The notes: generated from the letters alone by a model not told the origin. A stretch of DNA of 64,000 nt from Cristatella mucedo (GCA_009760855.2 WPIO01000016.1:5167001-5231000); one strand, 5' to 3'; shown: positions 47,203 through 63,019, numbered from the stretch's first letter. Made by a program: numbers and translations.

Positions 47203-47490
47203 ATTTTAGTCGATCAGATTTGAGTCGATCAGATTTGAGTCGATCAGATTTGAGTCGATCAGATTTGAGTCGATCAGATTTGAGTCAATCAGATTTGAGT
47301 CGATCAGATTTGAGTCGATCGGATTTGAGTCAATCAGATTTGAGTTGATCAGATTTGAATCAATCAGATTTGAGTCAATCAGATTTGAATCGATCGCATT
47401 TGAGTCGATCGCATTTGAGTCGATCGCATTTGAGTCGATCACATTTGAGTCGATCACATTTGAGTCGATCACATTTGAGTCGATCGCACC
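47203..47490. repeat. 15-bp minisatellite downstream of opsin
   Basis: About 19 copies of GTCGATCAGATTTGA with variants (GATCGCATT, GATCACATT). Variant types are blocked: AGATT on the left, GCATT then ACATT on the right. Because 15 is divisible by three, every frame gives a spurious pentapeptide repeat. Confidence 0.95.
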
Positions 47491-47732
47491 GGAGCAGCAA
47501 CGTCGCCGAAGCGGGCGGAGAAGATGTTATGATGTTGCGATAATTCTTGAAGACGATCATTCTTGGCAGCCAATCGTGTCGAATGACAGCGAGGCAGAGC
47601 GGTGCGACAACTGAAGGGAGCCCTCGGGTTCGCATCGCTATCGACAGCGCCGGCCGCTTTTAATCGCCCGCTGGGACCCGGTCAAGGACAGGCCGAGCTG
47701 GCCGCCGGCCGCGCCGTTCGGCCTCTCGCTCG

Positions 47733-52177
<4,445 letters not shown>

Positions 52178-52323
52178 CTTATAATGCGTGGCATCCTAAG
52201 ACGGACTCGCGTACTACTTGGGAGCCATTAGTCGAGGCAGTTTTTCTTGAAGCCCGCTCGAGATTCGCCCGATTCGCCCAATCGGCTGGCAAATGACCGA
52301 GCAGGAAAGTCTCAGGGCATCAT

Positions 52324-52334
52324 CTCTTATAAGC
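52324..52334 (-). promoter_or_regulatory. Possible TATA-like element of opsin gene
   Basis: CTTATAAG at about 150 bases upstream of the first opsin Met. Suitable position for a core promoter, but nothing else supports it. Confidence 0.25.
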
Positions 52335-52670
52335 GAGCCGTAACGCATCCCGTCCGCTGACTGTCTACGCCTTCGGTGCTGCTTTCATATAGATGTACTG
52401 TACTCAGCATTACCAGTCACAACAGCGACTAAGTACTGGCTCTATAATTAATAAGTGTTAACGAAAATGAGAACGGTAGTAAGCGATATTCTCGAGGCAC
52501 TGCATTTAAAATGGCAAGGAAGAATGTAAACTTGTTGAGGATAATTATCGGCGCTGAATGTGTGCTGCGTGCTTAGAGTGCTTACCTTCGAGTAAATGAG
52601 TCAACAAACGTTGCTAGCCATGCCTCTTATTGACCAGCGGCGGTGAGCGTCTTCTTGTGTGCTTTTGCAT

Positions 52671-52803
52671 TGACGTCTAAACGTTGCATGGACTTCTAAA
52701 CGTTGCCTGTACGTCTAAACGTGGCATGGACATCTAAACGTTGCATGGACGTCTAAACATTGCATGGACGTCTAAACGTTGCATGGACATCTAAACGTTG
52801 CAC
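52671..52803. repeat. 19-bp tandem repeat
   Basis: Seven copies of GACGTCTAAACGTTGCATG with single-base variants. Confidence 0.95.
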
Positions 52804-52880
52804 ACCTTGTTTTTGCTTGACTCTTTGTTATTGCTTCTCGTGCAGGTAGTGGCATTGCGCTGGAATAGAGGTTCTGTTCC

Positions 52881-53128
52881 GTTAGGGTTCTATAACAATG
52901 GCTTTTCATTTCCCTTAATTATTATTATCATTATTATTATTATTATATTCTGCGTTGCCTCCTTAATGAGTGGCCTGGCAGCATCCCTGGAAGAACGCCG
53001 GGACGATTCGTTAGGGCTCTATAACAATGGCTTTGTATTACCATTATTACTATTATTCTATTCTGCGTTGCCTCCTTAATGAGTGGCCTGGCAGCATCTC
53101 TGGAAGCATGCCGGGGCGAAGCTCGAGG
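52881..53128. repeat. 129-bp tandem duplication
   Basis: Copies start at 52881 and 53010 (GTTAGGGYTCTATAACAATG). Both contain TGCGTTGCCTCCTTAATGAG; the internal ATT tracts differ in length. Confidence 0.9.
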
Positions 53129-53397
53129 TGAACGAGATATTTATTGTATTTATAGCTACGGTGGTGAGCATAGGCATCTCAGCAGAACGATAGTAAGTAA
53201 AGAGTCTCGACATCTCGTGGCTTTTTAGACCGGAATATTGATTTCGATATTAGCTCAGTGACGCATGCTTGAAATTGACATTGGGACTGCGGTGGAAACA
53301 AAGATGAGTGAAACATCCTGTGTGGATGCTACAGTGGTGGGATAGACTCTCTCAGCGAGCTTAGCGTGCCTACAAAGAAGCTAGGAAAGTAGATCCT

Positions 53398-53438
53398 GCA
53401 GCACGGTACGTCGCGATGATCGCGGCGTACCGTGCTGC
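53398..53438. repeat. 41-bp near-perfect palindrome
   Basis: Arms GCAGCACGGTACGTCGCGAT and ATCGCGGCGTACCGTGCTGC with a single-base centre and one mismatch (T opposite G). Confidence 0.95.
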
Positions 53439-55849
53439 TGGCGCGGAGGAGATGAATGAGGAGACTGTTGATCGCTTGCGTCGCCACCATTTTTGAATTG
53501 TGCAACCCGGGTTCGGTCACGACCTCGCAGAAGCTCGGCTCGGTCGGTCTTACATGATAGGAGGATTGGTATGGCCGCTGTGCCATTTCCTTTTCTCCAT
53601 CGATGGGGAGTTCCGTCGAATCTGTCGACGGCGAGTCAGGTGTGATGTATTCTGTGTTCATCCTAGCGCTTAGCAGTTTTAGCTATTTAAGCGTATTTAA
53701 TGGTCCAGTTGGGCATTTCATCGTGAGTAGTACAACATGCTTAGTCAGAGAAGCAACCTTATCCGGATTGTTTGCATAGCATTGCAGGATTCCCGGATAG
53801 CGTCAATTTTATGGTCTCAAGATTCGCGTTTCAAGGATGAGTTTCAAGGTCGAGTCTCAAGTACGCGTAGTTCCGATTGCAAAGAGAACGCAGGCTGCAG
53901 ATAGAACGATTAAGGATAAAAACGCATTTTCAGATATGCAGAATTTTGTAAAAATCTCATCTGGTTGGAAACAAAATGCCCAGATGAACATTTGATCAGA
54001 AATGCGACTTCTGTTCTTAGGGCATGCACGTATTTCAGCAAGAGCAGACGATTGTTTTAGCGCACAAAATCCGTTAAAGAATCACAGTCATAAATTCAGT
54101 AGGCTAGGCTACAAAAATTGACGATGTAATCACTTAGTCCGAGAAAGGGGCGATTTTTCAAATTGCGGAACTAAAACAAAAAGTGAAAAATCCTAGATAA
54201 ACCAAGTCGTGGCATGTGATGGCGATAGACCCTTGCTACCATTGGCGGCTTTCTGTTCGATTACACGGCGTAAGAGATTCCATTGGCCAATTTGAGAGGA
54301 AATCAAACTTCTTAGCGTTGAAGCCCAGTTCACGAGCCCCTGCAGATTAAACGGCATACATGAGCGGCGCAATTGAATGCGGATGGAAAAACGGCAAGCA
54401 GCAATCGGCGCATGCGTAACAGACAATAGGAGGGGCACTGAATGCCCGCACCGAGACCATTGGCGGCAGCTTGCTCGGGCACAGGGGGGGGGGGGCTGAA
54501 GCACACTCGGCCGACTAAACAAACTCGTAAAAAGCCGAGACGAATTTACAGCTCGTAGGCTAGCAAAATGCGGTGCTCATCGTCGGATTTGTTTGGCTAT
54601 TTGCCAAATCCTGAGGCTGATTGAAAACGCGAGCCGCCGCCGCGAGGCACTTCCTCGGCGTCGGCAAAGAGAAGCAAGCGTGTCCTCTTCAATCGCGGCG
54701 GTTGTACGCCGGCTGAACTCCGACGACAGCCGAGCCCAGCCTGGATGCATTGCTGACGTAACTCAAACGTTTGCAGCCCAAGAAAGGTGCGGTCGTTCAA
54801 GCCTCTTCAGCTCAGCCTCGTTCTCGCGCGCTGCCCTTCCCTTAGTGACCGAGTCGATAATTGTCGCTGGAGCTGTGCAGTGTAGCCTATTGATTCTGCA
54901 ATTGCCCTGACTTTTGAAGGCTAACAGGACGACTGGTGTAATTATTGTCTCGTCGCCAAATGCGAGAGCATTACCGGAGTATCTTCTAGTGGCTTCGTTA
55001 GGAGGATTTTGTTTTATATATTGATGTTCTTTGGCAAAAGACAAAACGCGTTCAGAAGATCGATGGATTGGCGAGCGCCAATTTCAACTGAGGCTTAACT
55101 TGTGGAGCCCTAATGAGAGGATGCACGAGATTTGCTTGCCTCGATCAAAGCCTCTCTGATGGCCATGGATTTTCAGAACGCGTCAGTGTGGATGGATTGA
55201 AACTCTCTGAACCATTTAATAATGCACCAATCACATTAGTGGTGATGAAATTTACGTGTTAATAAATTCAGCTCCTATAGATTGTGACACTCGTAGCTTA
55301 GGTCTAAGGTTTCAACCTGGTCCAGCTGCATCACGCCCACACCCTTCCGATGCATCTTGCTGGTGCAGCATCACAGTAACTGTAGCTTCAACCACGGCTT
55401 ACAGCTGCACCAATGCCATTTTTGCTAGATTGCGTAAAGCGTGCATTCAATACTGGCTCAAATTTTAGTTTCTCCTATTATTTATTTGCACTTTCATTAT
55501 TTTTGCGTTTAATAAATAAGACTAAAGGGAAGCCGTTGTCGAGCTTTAGCAGCAGCGTCTGTCCCGCTTACAGCAGCGGCAGCAATACAAAACCTGACCT
55601 GAAATACAGGACTCTGACCCTCAACCTGGGTCGGGACATGCACCCTACCTCAAGGCTAAAGTCCGGGGATCCTCTAAAGCCGTATGAGAGAATTGTGTGT
55701 ACACCTATCCCAAAGTTGGACGGATACTGCTCTTTTGGGTCCAGTTGGAAGCCATGATGTCTTTTTTCCGCCGGATGAAGGTCTTCCTTCCGCCGGAAAA
55801 CAGCAGCCGATCGTACACTTGCTCGTAAACATACACACGTGTGCACACA

Positions 55850-55985
55850 CGCATGTGCGCACACGCTTACATGCAGCAGGCTTTCACATGAATGCATGCA
55901 CATACATACACAAAGAACAGGCATATATGTGCATGCAGCACACTCACACAAGGGCAGGCATGCACAAGCATGCACACACGTTCAA
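55850..55985. repeat. Degenerate CACA/ATGCAC-rich tract
   Basis: ACACACG, TGCATGCACA and TGCACACAC motifs with a loose period; gives Cys/His-rich spurious frames. Confidence 0.75.
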
Positions 55986-56199
55986 CCCACGATCGTAAAA
56001 AGCACGCACTCACAACACACGTGCAGATTTTGCCTTGCACGATGCCGCATTTGTGAAAGCCCGTTGGTCATTTTAAAATTTTAGTTGCAGAGTAACTCCA
56101 CGCCACTAGCTAAGGCTGAGCTGTACTAGAAAATATCCAACTTACCATTATTTGTCTACAGTAAAAGTAATGAACTTAGTAGCTTGCCAGGAAGCCCTT

Positions 56200-56460
56200 T
56201 GTTAGTTTAAAACAGCATTTAGCGGGTACCTGCGATTCGTCCTTTATGTGCTCATGCGTGCTGACACTTTGCATGCTGCCACTAACCACAATTTCATGCT
56301 GATCCTGTGCATGTCACCTCTAACCATGCTATTCTTGTTGTTTATCGAGCACGATACCACTAACCATTCAATCATGCTTTCTTTGCAGCAAATGCAAAGT
56401 GCCTAGAAAGAGATTGAGTTATCTGAGGGCGCTTTTTAAAGTGTGTTATTATTACTATTA
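56200..56460 (+). mobile_element. LINE family A 3' end
   Basis: AACAGCATTTAGCGGGTACC to AGTGCCTAGAAAGAGATTG and ATT repeats. Confidence 0.75.
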
Positions 56461-56637
56461 CGTGACCTAGTAGTTTATCGTCAGATGACTGCACTAATTG
56501 TCATATCTTTGAATACTTTTATAAACGAAATAATTTTCAGCCCACTTTGATTCAGATGCGCGCGACACATGTGCGACATAGCTACCCTTGAATTAATCTG
56601 GAATTGTTTATCAATTTTACTGATAATTTACATCTGA

Positions 56638-56722
56638 TAATAATAATAATACACGTGATAAAGCACCTTCGGAGAACTCAATCTCTCTCTCTCTCTAGGC
56701 GCTGTACATTTGCATCTAGAAG
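56638..56722 (-). mobile_element. LINE family A 3' terminal fragment, opposite orientation
   Basis: AATAATAATACACGTGATAA followed by the reversed hairpin region with an expanded CTCTCT. It faces the copy at 56200-56460. Confidence 0.65.
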
Positions 56723-57194
56723 GAGCGCTGGCGCTGTGCAGGAAAGCCGCAAGTGGGCAGTCACTTTACAAAGTGACTCGGTGCTTCCGTCCAGGCAGAG
56801 CAGGTCTATTTCGACGCGCAAACGTTCACGAATCGCTACAAAGAATGAGACAATCAGGCCGTGATAAATAATAAATAATAAATAATAAATAATAAATAAT
56901 CGAGAAGCCGTTAGGGTTTAACGCGATCTTTACCGATGGCCACTGCCGATTCGCAAGAACTCTCTGCAACTGTACCTTCAAGGTCGGTTTTGCTGATTTA
57001 GCGGCAGCTTTACTTATTTTACAGGTCACCGATCACTGACAGTCGATGCTAGTACCCAGTTCACTGTTTTCCTGGCTCTGCACAAGAGAAGAAATTCCCT
57101 TTTTTATTCAAACATGCACACAAATAAATATAAATCATTCGTATAGAGAAAGAGAGCGAGAGAGAGAGAGAGAGAGAAAGAGAGAATGGGTCAA

Positions 57195-57310
57195 TAATAT
57201 ATTCAGGCGCTTCACGTATGCTACGGGGCTCGAGCCCGCGACCTCGGTCATCAAATAGATTTATTTTGAGCTCGATCGGGGCGAGCGCCTTAACCACTGG
57301 GACAAACTTC
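57195..57310 (-). mobile_element. SINE family 1 copy
   Basis: Minus strand: TCCCAGTGGTTAAGGCGCTC, GCGGGCTCGAGCCCCG, GTGAAGCGCCTGAATATATT. Confidence 0.75.
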
Positions 57311-57324
57311 GCTCAACGCACTTT

Positions 57325-57552
57325 TCAGACAGTACTCGCGAGTCTACAGGTTGCCTCTGGACAGCTTCCCTTGAAGTATACGCTAGTTGTATCTTCAACC
57401 GTCAGAGCAAACTCATCCATGCGTGACTGATTTCTCATTGCGAAATCAATTTTTACCCAGATGCCCCCCCCCGCCCTTGCTGTTTCCGACATGATGCTAG
57501 TAATTTTATCGCGACTGACTTTCAAATCATCTGCATCAATGCACTCGCTCAT
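57325..57552 (-). CDS. Hypothetical 75-codon open frame
   Basis: Begins MSECIDADDLKVSRDK and continues ITSIMSETARAGGGIWVKID with DEFALTVEDTTSVYF. Balanced composition in non-repetitive DNA. It may be a first exon or a degraded element. An eight-C run at 57465 falls inside the frame. No recognisable domain; a family-1 SINE lies immediately on its 3' side. Confidence 0.3.
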   Translation of the reverse strand: MSECIDADDLKVSRDKITSIMSETARAGGGIWVKIDFAMRNQSRMDEFALTVEDTTSVYFKGSCPEATCRLASTV

Positions 57553-57748
57553 TTATGCGTATGTGAATAAGTGCCGATAAAGATACTAGTTCTCTTAGCA
57601 CTACTCTGAGCGGGCCCCATGCGTAGATTATACTTAGGCGAGCAGCGCTCGGGCACTAGCTGCCGCCGCCTGCGGCCAGCCCGCCTCAGAGGCCGCGATC
57701 GGGGCTCAGGCGAACGTCGGCCGTTGCAATTGGGGTGGCTGTCGCGCT

Positions 57749-57749
<1 letters not shown>

Positions 57750-57832
<83 letters not shown>
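57750..57832. repeat. (GCC)n trinucleotide repeat
   Basis: About 27 uninterrupted GCC units; reads as poly-Ala, poly-Pro or poly-Arg depending on frame. Confidence 0.98.
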
Positions 57833-57833
<1 letters not shown>

Positions 57834-58714
57834 AGCGCGTACGCGTGCGCTTAGTTACGCGAAAGACATCTCGCGAGAAATTCGCTCTAATTCGATGGGA
57901 GCTAACTGTTTATTGTTGCTGAGTTTGAAGTCCGTCGCCCGCTAAACAACGAGCTCGGTTCTCAGCTCCGTCCGGAGATTCCGGGCGGAATTCGCGCGCG
58001 CGCGAGCACGCGAGAGCGCCGGGCGCGATGCGCGCGCGCCGCATCTTTCGCGCTCCGCCGCCGCCGACGTCGCCCTTCCGAAGCGTCCGGCTGGTGGCGG
58101 ACGAACGCTCAGAAAGCGCTCTGCCCGCAGTTGCTGCAACGCACGAAAAGAGCAAGGTCGGGCAAGGTCGGGCTGCAGCACGCCTCGAGCACACGATCCG
58201 CGGAAAGCACGCGAGACAACGCGACTTCGCGCGAGAAACGTCTCCTTGAGTCGTAGAAAAAACTTGCGCCAGAGGAAAATAAAAATGATAATAATACAAC
58301 TCGTCTGTAAAGACGTGGAGTCGGCAGCTTTCTGTTCGTCTAAGCGAGCTACTGTCCTCTTCAAAGAGACGAAAGCCGGGGCCAAGAAGAAGAGGCGACA
58401 GAACCGCGGAAGGAAGGCCCCAACAGACGCAACCGAGAAACCGGCCACTGGAATACTACGTACGCATTGGCGACCGCCGAGTGAGGGGCGGACTTTCAGT
58501 TTCGGCTCGTCCAATCAAAAACTCGCGCACCGCGGTGCTGACGGTGCTGCGGCGACAGTCGTAGTAGCTACGACGGTGGCCGTTTTGAGGGAGATTACTG
58601 AGTCACTTGGCAATCCGGCCGTCGCGTGAGGTGACGGCGCCCTGCCGATGACCACGCTTGAAAACTAAGCTCTCTGTAGAGCACAGGCTACGTCGTTCTT
58701 GCAGCGGAGACTTG

Positions 58715-58850
58715 CGATAGAAGTCTGTTGACTACCGAATGCGTACCGAAAGCCGCTTAGGCTGTGAGTGCGCTATACAAAGCTCTCCTGCGTAACGCCC
58801 ACTTAGTCTTTGTGGCTTTGTGGAGTCACAGACGGAGATACATTATATTC
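58715..58850 (+). mobile_element. LINE family B 3' terminal fragment
   Basis: GAAGTCTGTTGACTACCG, GCGCTATACAAAGCTCTCC, GTGGAGTCACAGACGGAGAT, as at 41640-41780. Confidence 0.75.
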
Positions 58851-59789
58851 CGCACCGCACCCTGGGTCTAGGGACCGAAAGAGCAAGCTGTTTGACTTAT
58901 GCGACTGCTCGCATAAGCTGGCTACCTGCTATACGTTCAGCTCGTCGGCGGATATTGGCGTCCGTACCTTCTCGCTAAAGGGGGGTCTCTATTTCTCCAC
59001 GATAGCAGTCACCACAGTCGACAGACCTACACGTCGCCATACCAACGGCGGCCGTGTATCAGCCGTCCTGACAAACACGCACGCTTGCAAGTTCTCTGGT
59101 GTGAAAACAAAAAATGTAGACCGGTTGTTTCAGCAGCCTCTATTAAACAGCGGCACGCGAGCCAGGGTTGTTTTAAACCCGCTCGCAGAGGAAAATCACT
59201 GATTTTCGGCCGCAAAGCTTGAGCCCACGACCTGAGTGGTTAGGTGCGAACACACTTTTATTTTGTCGCTTCGCTGAGACCCGGAGGTGTTTTTTTTACG
59301 ATGCCGGGATCGAGTCCAGGATCGAGTCCAGGAAATGCTTTCTTGCTAGCCTTTCTTCATGCGTAGTTTTAAGCTACTTTCAACTCCGCCGCCACCGCCT
59401 CCCGGCTCTGCGGTTGCGTGTTGGCACACGTCACGTCTGTCTTGTCGTCGCGATGTCGCAGCTAGGGTTCCGGTTGCGACTGTTTTTTAGCGACTGTCGG
59501 CAAAAAATAAAGCTTTAGTAAAGAAAGTGCCACGTGCTCCGTCGCAGCTCCCGACGACGACGTCCTCCAGTGCCGCTAAAGCTACGAGCCACCGCGAGAG
59601 TGGGCCACCGCGCTAATGGGCGCGCACGACGCGGACCACGGGTTCCTTCGGCTTAGCGGCTTATTGGGGTTGAGCCGCCGCCGCCGCCGCCCCTTGACGA
59701 CGCGTACAGCGGTCACACGGCGCCCAGCCCAGGTAGAGATAGCGAGCAATGTTGCCGCCGCCGCCGCCGCCGCCGCTTCCATCGCTTAC

Positions 59790-59901
59790 GCGCACGAGTA
59801 GAAGCAGTTTTCGAGCATGAAATCCAGGAAAGGTCCGTGCGGAGTGCAGAATCCGTCGGCCATAAAGTGCTTGCAGTTGTCTACCTTGTCCTTGCACAGC
59901 T
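59790..59901 (-). CDS. ShKT-type cysteine domain exon of an unidentified gene
   Basis: 112 nt between acceptor GTTGTCCAATTGCAG (phase 1) and donor GC|GTAAGC (phase 2). It encodes 36 residues with five cysteines spaced C-x6-C-x8-C-x13-C-x3-C, with NCKHFMADGFC and FMLENCFYSC. That is the ShKT (SXC) pattern; the sixth cysteine would be in the next exon. ShKT domains occur in secreted proteases, tyrosinases and peroxidases as well as toxins, so the parent protein cannot be named. A possible upstream exon (ending 59984, Met/Cys-rich, donor G|GTATGG in matching phase) lacks a good acceptor. Confidence 0.6.
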
Positions 59902-60514
59902 CTGCAATTGGACAACTCATTTGTACGAAGATGGCGAACATTCGCGCCTCCCTTGGTGTGCTTGGCGCGAATGGTCGCCATACCGCAGGGCGGCATCTTC
60001 GCGTACATCAAAGCGTTGCAATAGCGCGGAACGAGCATGTATTGCCTGATAAGTTTGCAATGGCGCGCTGGCATCCAGAACGCTTACTTAGACTCTCGGC
60101 ACTTGTGCAAAGTCTGATATGGTAATACACAAGAAAGACATATGACTAAGAAAACTGTCAAGTATATCGAAAGCTAATGACATGTGCAAAGTTTAAAGCG
60201 TGTGACGATGACTCAATAGAAAATATGTGACTCAATAGAAGCCCCATCATACGATACTCAAGAAAAACGCTCAGTAAAATGACACAGCTTTGTTGTTTAA
60301 TTAGACGCGGATTTTTTACCTTAACGAAATCATGTAATAAGAGTATTCAAAAGATGGTGAAATAATAAAAAAATAAATCTCTTTGTAAGAAGATTACATA
60401 ATCTGCAAAGGAGACCTATAAAGTACTAGTGATAATAACTTCTACGACTATAATAAGCGCAAGCACCTACTTTGGTGTCCGTCATCTCGCCACGGCACTG
60501 GTGCTGTAAGCAAC

Positions 60515-61230
60515 GGTCTAGGTCGTGCCTAAGCGCGAGATATTTCAGAGCGTTGATGTCAACGGGCAACAGTCGTCCGGAGAGCTCTTAAAGTTTGTAT
60601 CACTGCCTCCCCCCACATCATTCTGTGTTTGGTCCACTTCTTTTAGCGGCCTCTGCTCTTCTTATGTAGCCGCCAAGCAAACTCGTAGACTCTTTAGTAT
60701 CTACGAAGAGGACACACAGCTCTACTTAAGCAATTTATTGCCGCCAACCCTCCAGCACGTCAAACTCTCTCAACTCCTTTGCGGCATATATTGCTGACAT
60801 CCGCACTTGGGGGTGGCTGCAAAATCTCTCAAGTTTAAGGATGATAAAACAAACTGACTAGTTGAGGAGACAAGCCTAGTGCAAAGCAGAATTTAGAAAC
60901 GCTTTCCCTCAAAAGGGGCTCCGGCATCATGTCTCGTGTAGCACGAGCACGCTGTCTGGGTGCCTAGTTCCAAAGTGGCCATTTACCGGACAACCACATC
61001 AGCTCCACAGTCAAGCTCTGTCTACCTTGAGCTTTGGAGTATTGCAATAATTTCGGCCTGCTTAAACAAGGATACCACATCCAAGTTGGTATCGAGGCAT
61101 CCCAGCTCGACTCTCGCAACTCTCAGCTCGTAGATGTAACGGCTAACCGAGCGCTTACAGGTGGCTCAAAACTCTGCAGCTAGGCTTGTCTGTCGTGAGC
61201 TTTCCAATTACCACACTATCCCACAGGAGC
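60515..61230 (+). mobile_element. Degenerate LINE family A RT fragment
   Basis: AGCGTTGATGTCAACGGGC, FSIYEEDTQLYL-like translation (YxDD region), CAAAACTCTGCAGCTAGGC and CTTGTCTGTCGTGAGC, matching 43030-43690. Frames broken throughout. Confidence 0.7.
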
Positions 61231-61234
61231 TAAT

Positions 61235-61390
61235 GTGCTCACTCTTCCCAACCCAGGTCGTGGGTTCGAGTCCTGCAGCGGGCGATCCTTTTTTGCCCAC
61301 AGCAAGCGGTGCTAATACCCGGCAAGGCTCTTCTGTTGCCTCTGCGTATGAATCCAATGATCTTGAATCTCACTTCCGATTGACGCCTTG
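61235..61390 (+). mobile_element. SINE family 2 fragment
   Basis: AGGTCGTGGGTTCGAGTCC, TGCAGCGGGCGATCC, CAGCAAGCGGTGCTAATACC, with the head missing. It abuts LINE A. Confidence 0.65.
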
Positions 61391-61399
61391 GCACTCCCT

Positions 61400-62055
61400 G
61401 ACTTGAGTCCGTTAAAACGCAGCTACAGACTCGCTGTTCCTCTTACCATTGGCCTCGTCCATGTGAACTTTTCTGCATCTGCATGCTGCATTCTGCATCT
61501 GCATGCTTTTTTTTTAAATCAATCAACTTGTTTCCTTACCGGCAAACTGCCGAGAAAGACTTTTAGTTTTCTTTGGACGCTCTGCAAATTAGTTGTTATT
61601 ATAAAAACGACACTGAAATACTCGCTCGCTTCTTTGTGCGCGAGAAAATTGCGACGGGCAGCATGCGAGGAAGATGTCCTCACAAAAGACAGGGAGTGGT
61701 GCGCAAAGATCCGGAAATCCGGGCGTCCAGACAGGGTGCCGTGTCTGTCGAAAGCAGTAATAGCCCTTGCTAGGCTGAGAAAATCCCGAGGTGAGAGCAG
61801 CGCGAGCGGCGAGATTTCAGAAGGCTTCAGAACCGCGTGAAAGGCCGCGCAGCTTCCGTCCGTTTTCAGAGTCGCTCTGACTGAGTCGAAGTGAAAGAGA
61901 TGAACGTGGCGGTGCGCTGCCAGAACTCAGGAGTGCTCTCTTCTACGGACAGGTCACGTGCAGCGGAAAGCAACTCGTCTATTCATACTCTTTGACGGAC
62001 GCGCGAATATAGGAAAGGATTTCTCAGTAGACGCGGTTTTTTGAGACCCACTTAC
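61400..62055. other. No gene recognised
   Basis: A 150-codon plus-strand open frame (61388-61840) has unremarkable composition but no recognisable domain; part reads as random low-similarity sequence. Confidence 0.4.
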
Positions 62056-62164
62056 GAGGTGGCTGCGTAATGGCCTTTGGCGGTAAATGTATGTTGTGCT
62101 CGTCGATGTGGCCAGTTTGAATCAGCATCTTCACGAGTTCCGTTGTCGCGTCGTTGACTGCAGC
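62056..62164 (-). CDS. Unidentified internal exon (36 codons)
   Basis: 109 nt flanked by acceptor TGACTTGCAG and a consensus donor CTC|GTAAGT. The reading frame gives AAVNDATTELVKMLIQTGHI followed by DEHNIHLPPKAITQPP: normal amino-acid composition, helix then loop, unlike the repeats around it. Phase 0 in, phase 1 out. I do not recognise the family. A second frame is also open but gives unlikely composition. Confidence 0.5.
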
Positions 62165-63019
62165 CTGCAAGTCACAAGTGTGGGTGGACTTGACGTCAAA
62201 ACGTTTTGAAAATGCAGTTCACAGACCAGCAAGCGTGCGTTGGGCGGCAGTCACGCACAGAAGGCTCGGGCACTGAAATACGATCTCCTACCGGAAGAAT
62301 GATTAAAACAAATTGACGATAACTAAAGTACATATGATTACCCCAAATTTTGCAGCAGAAAATCTACTCGCTGTTTAATTGCAGAAGCATAGAAGGCCGC
62401 TCTCTCAAGTAAGTCACAGGGCCAAAGATTATTTACATTCGCTCTTTGGTTCTCTTAGAAAAAAAAGTATTAATGGTGGCATCCAATGATAGACAATTTT
62501 TTCAAGCTACAATCTCACTCTTTTTAAAATATATTAATATATTAATAAATTGTTTATCCGTCGTCTATAAAGAAATCTGTCGATACTTCAACTTCTTGAG
62601 TCAGCATTTTTCATGATTTGTCATGCCTATATTTTGAAGGCTGGCTGTCATGTCTGACTTTTCCGTTTCTCCCCTAAGCCTTTCCTTACGACGCGGTTGG
62701 TTTGTCAGTTCATGGTTTTAAGGCGATCGCATTGAATCCTACACTGGACCCTGCGCATAGTTGCATCTTGTGCACCTTTGAAGAAGCGAGTCGTGTCAGA
62801 AGTACGCGGTCGGCTTGGCCGCCTTTTTGAAGCGGAGGTCAAGTATTTTAACTTTGCTCACAACTTACCGGCCTGTTAGCTGTTCGGATTGATGTCATAT
62901 GGTTGAGGCTCTGGGCGTGGATGTTGGAGGATTTTGGGGTATATTATTGAGGTAGATTTTAGGAGATTCAGAGATTTTTTGAGTGTTTCGTTGACTTCTG
63001 AGGTTATTGTGATGTTGCG
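62165..63019. other. No gene recognised
   Basis: AT-rich upstream flank (in gene sense) of the exon at 62056-62164; no further exon could be defended. Confidence 0.45.

Larger units (their letters stand above)
52430..56150. other. No gene recognised; tandem repeats and a palindrome
   Basis: Contains the 19-bp repeat, the 129-bp duplication and the palindrome listed separately. A minus-strand open frame at 53329-53661 (MNTEYITPDSPSTDSTEL...) runs through the palindrome and is probably not a gene. Confidence 0.45.
57555..59780. other. GC-rich region without a recognised gene
   Basis: 57600-58650 is CpG-rich with a long (GCC)n tract and open frames on both strands of Arg/Ala composition. It could be a promoter/CpG island of an unseen gene. 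A SINE-like reverse B box (CTTGAGCCCACGACC) is near 59218. Confidence 0.4.

Noticed and set aside
47203..47490. CRISPR-like array
   Set aside because: Units are contiguous with no unique spacers, and the DNA is eukaryotic.
47206..47614. Pentapeptide-repeat frames (e.g. NLIDS, IRFES)
   Set aside because: A 15-bp minisatellite reads as a pentapeptide in all frames; flanks are not coding.
53329..53661. 110-codon minus-strand frame beginning MNTEYITPDSP, and a TGGTGGCGACG primer-binding-site-like string
   Set aside because: The frame crosses the palindrome and has no family; the primer-site idea lacks an adjacent LTR end.
57619..57945. Poly-alanine protein
   Set aside because: Comes from the (GCC)n tract; surroundings are not protein-like and other frames are equally open.
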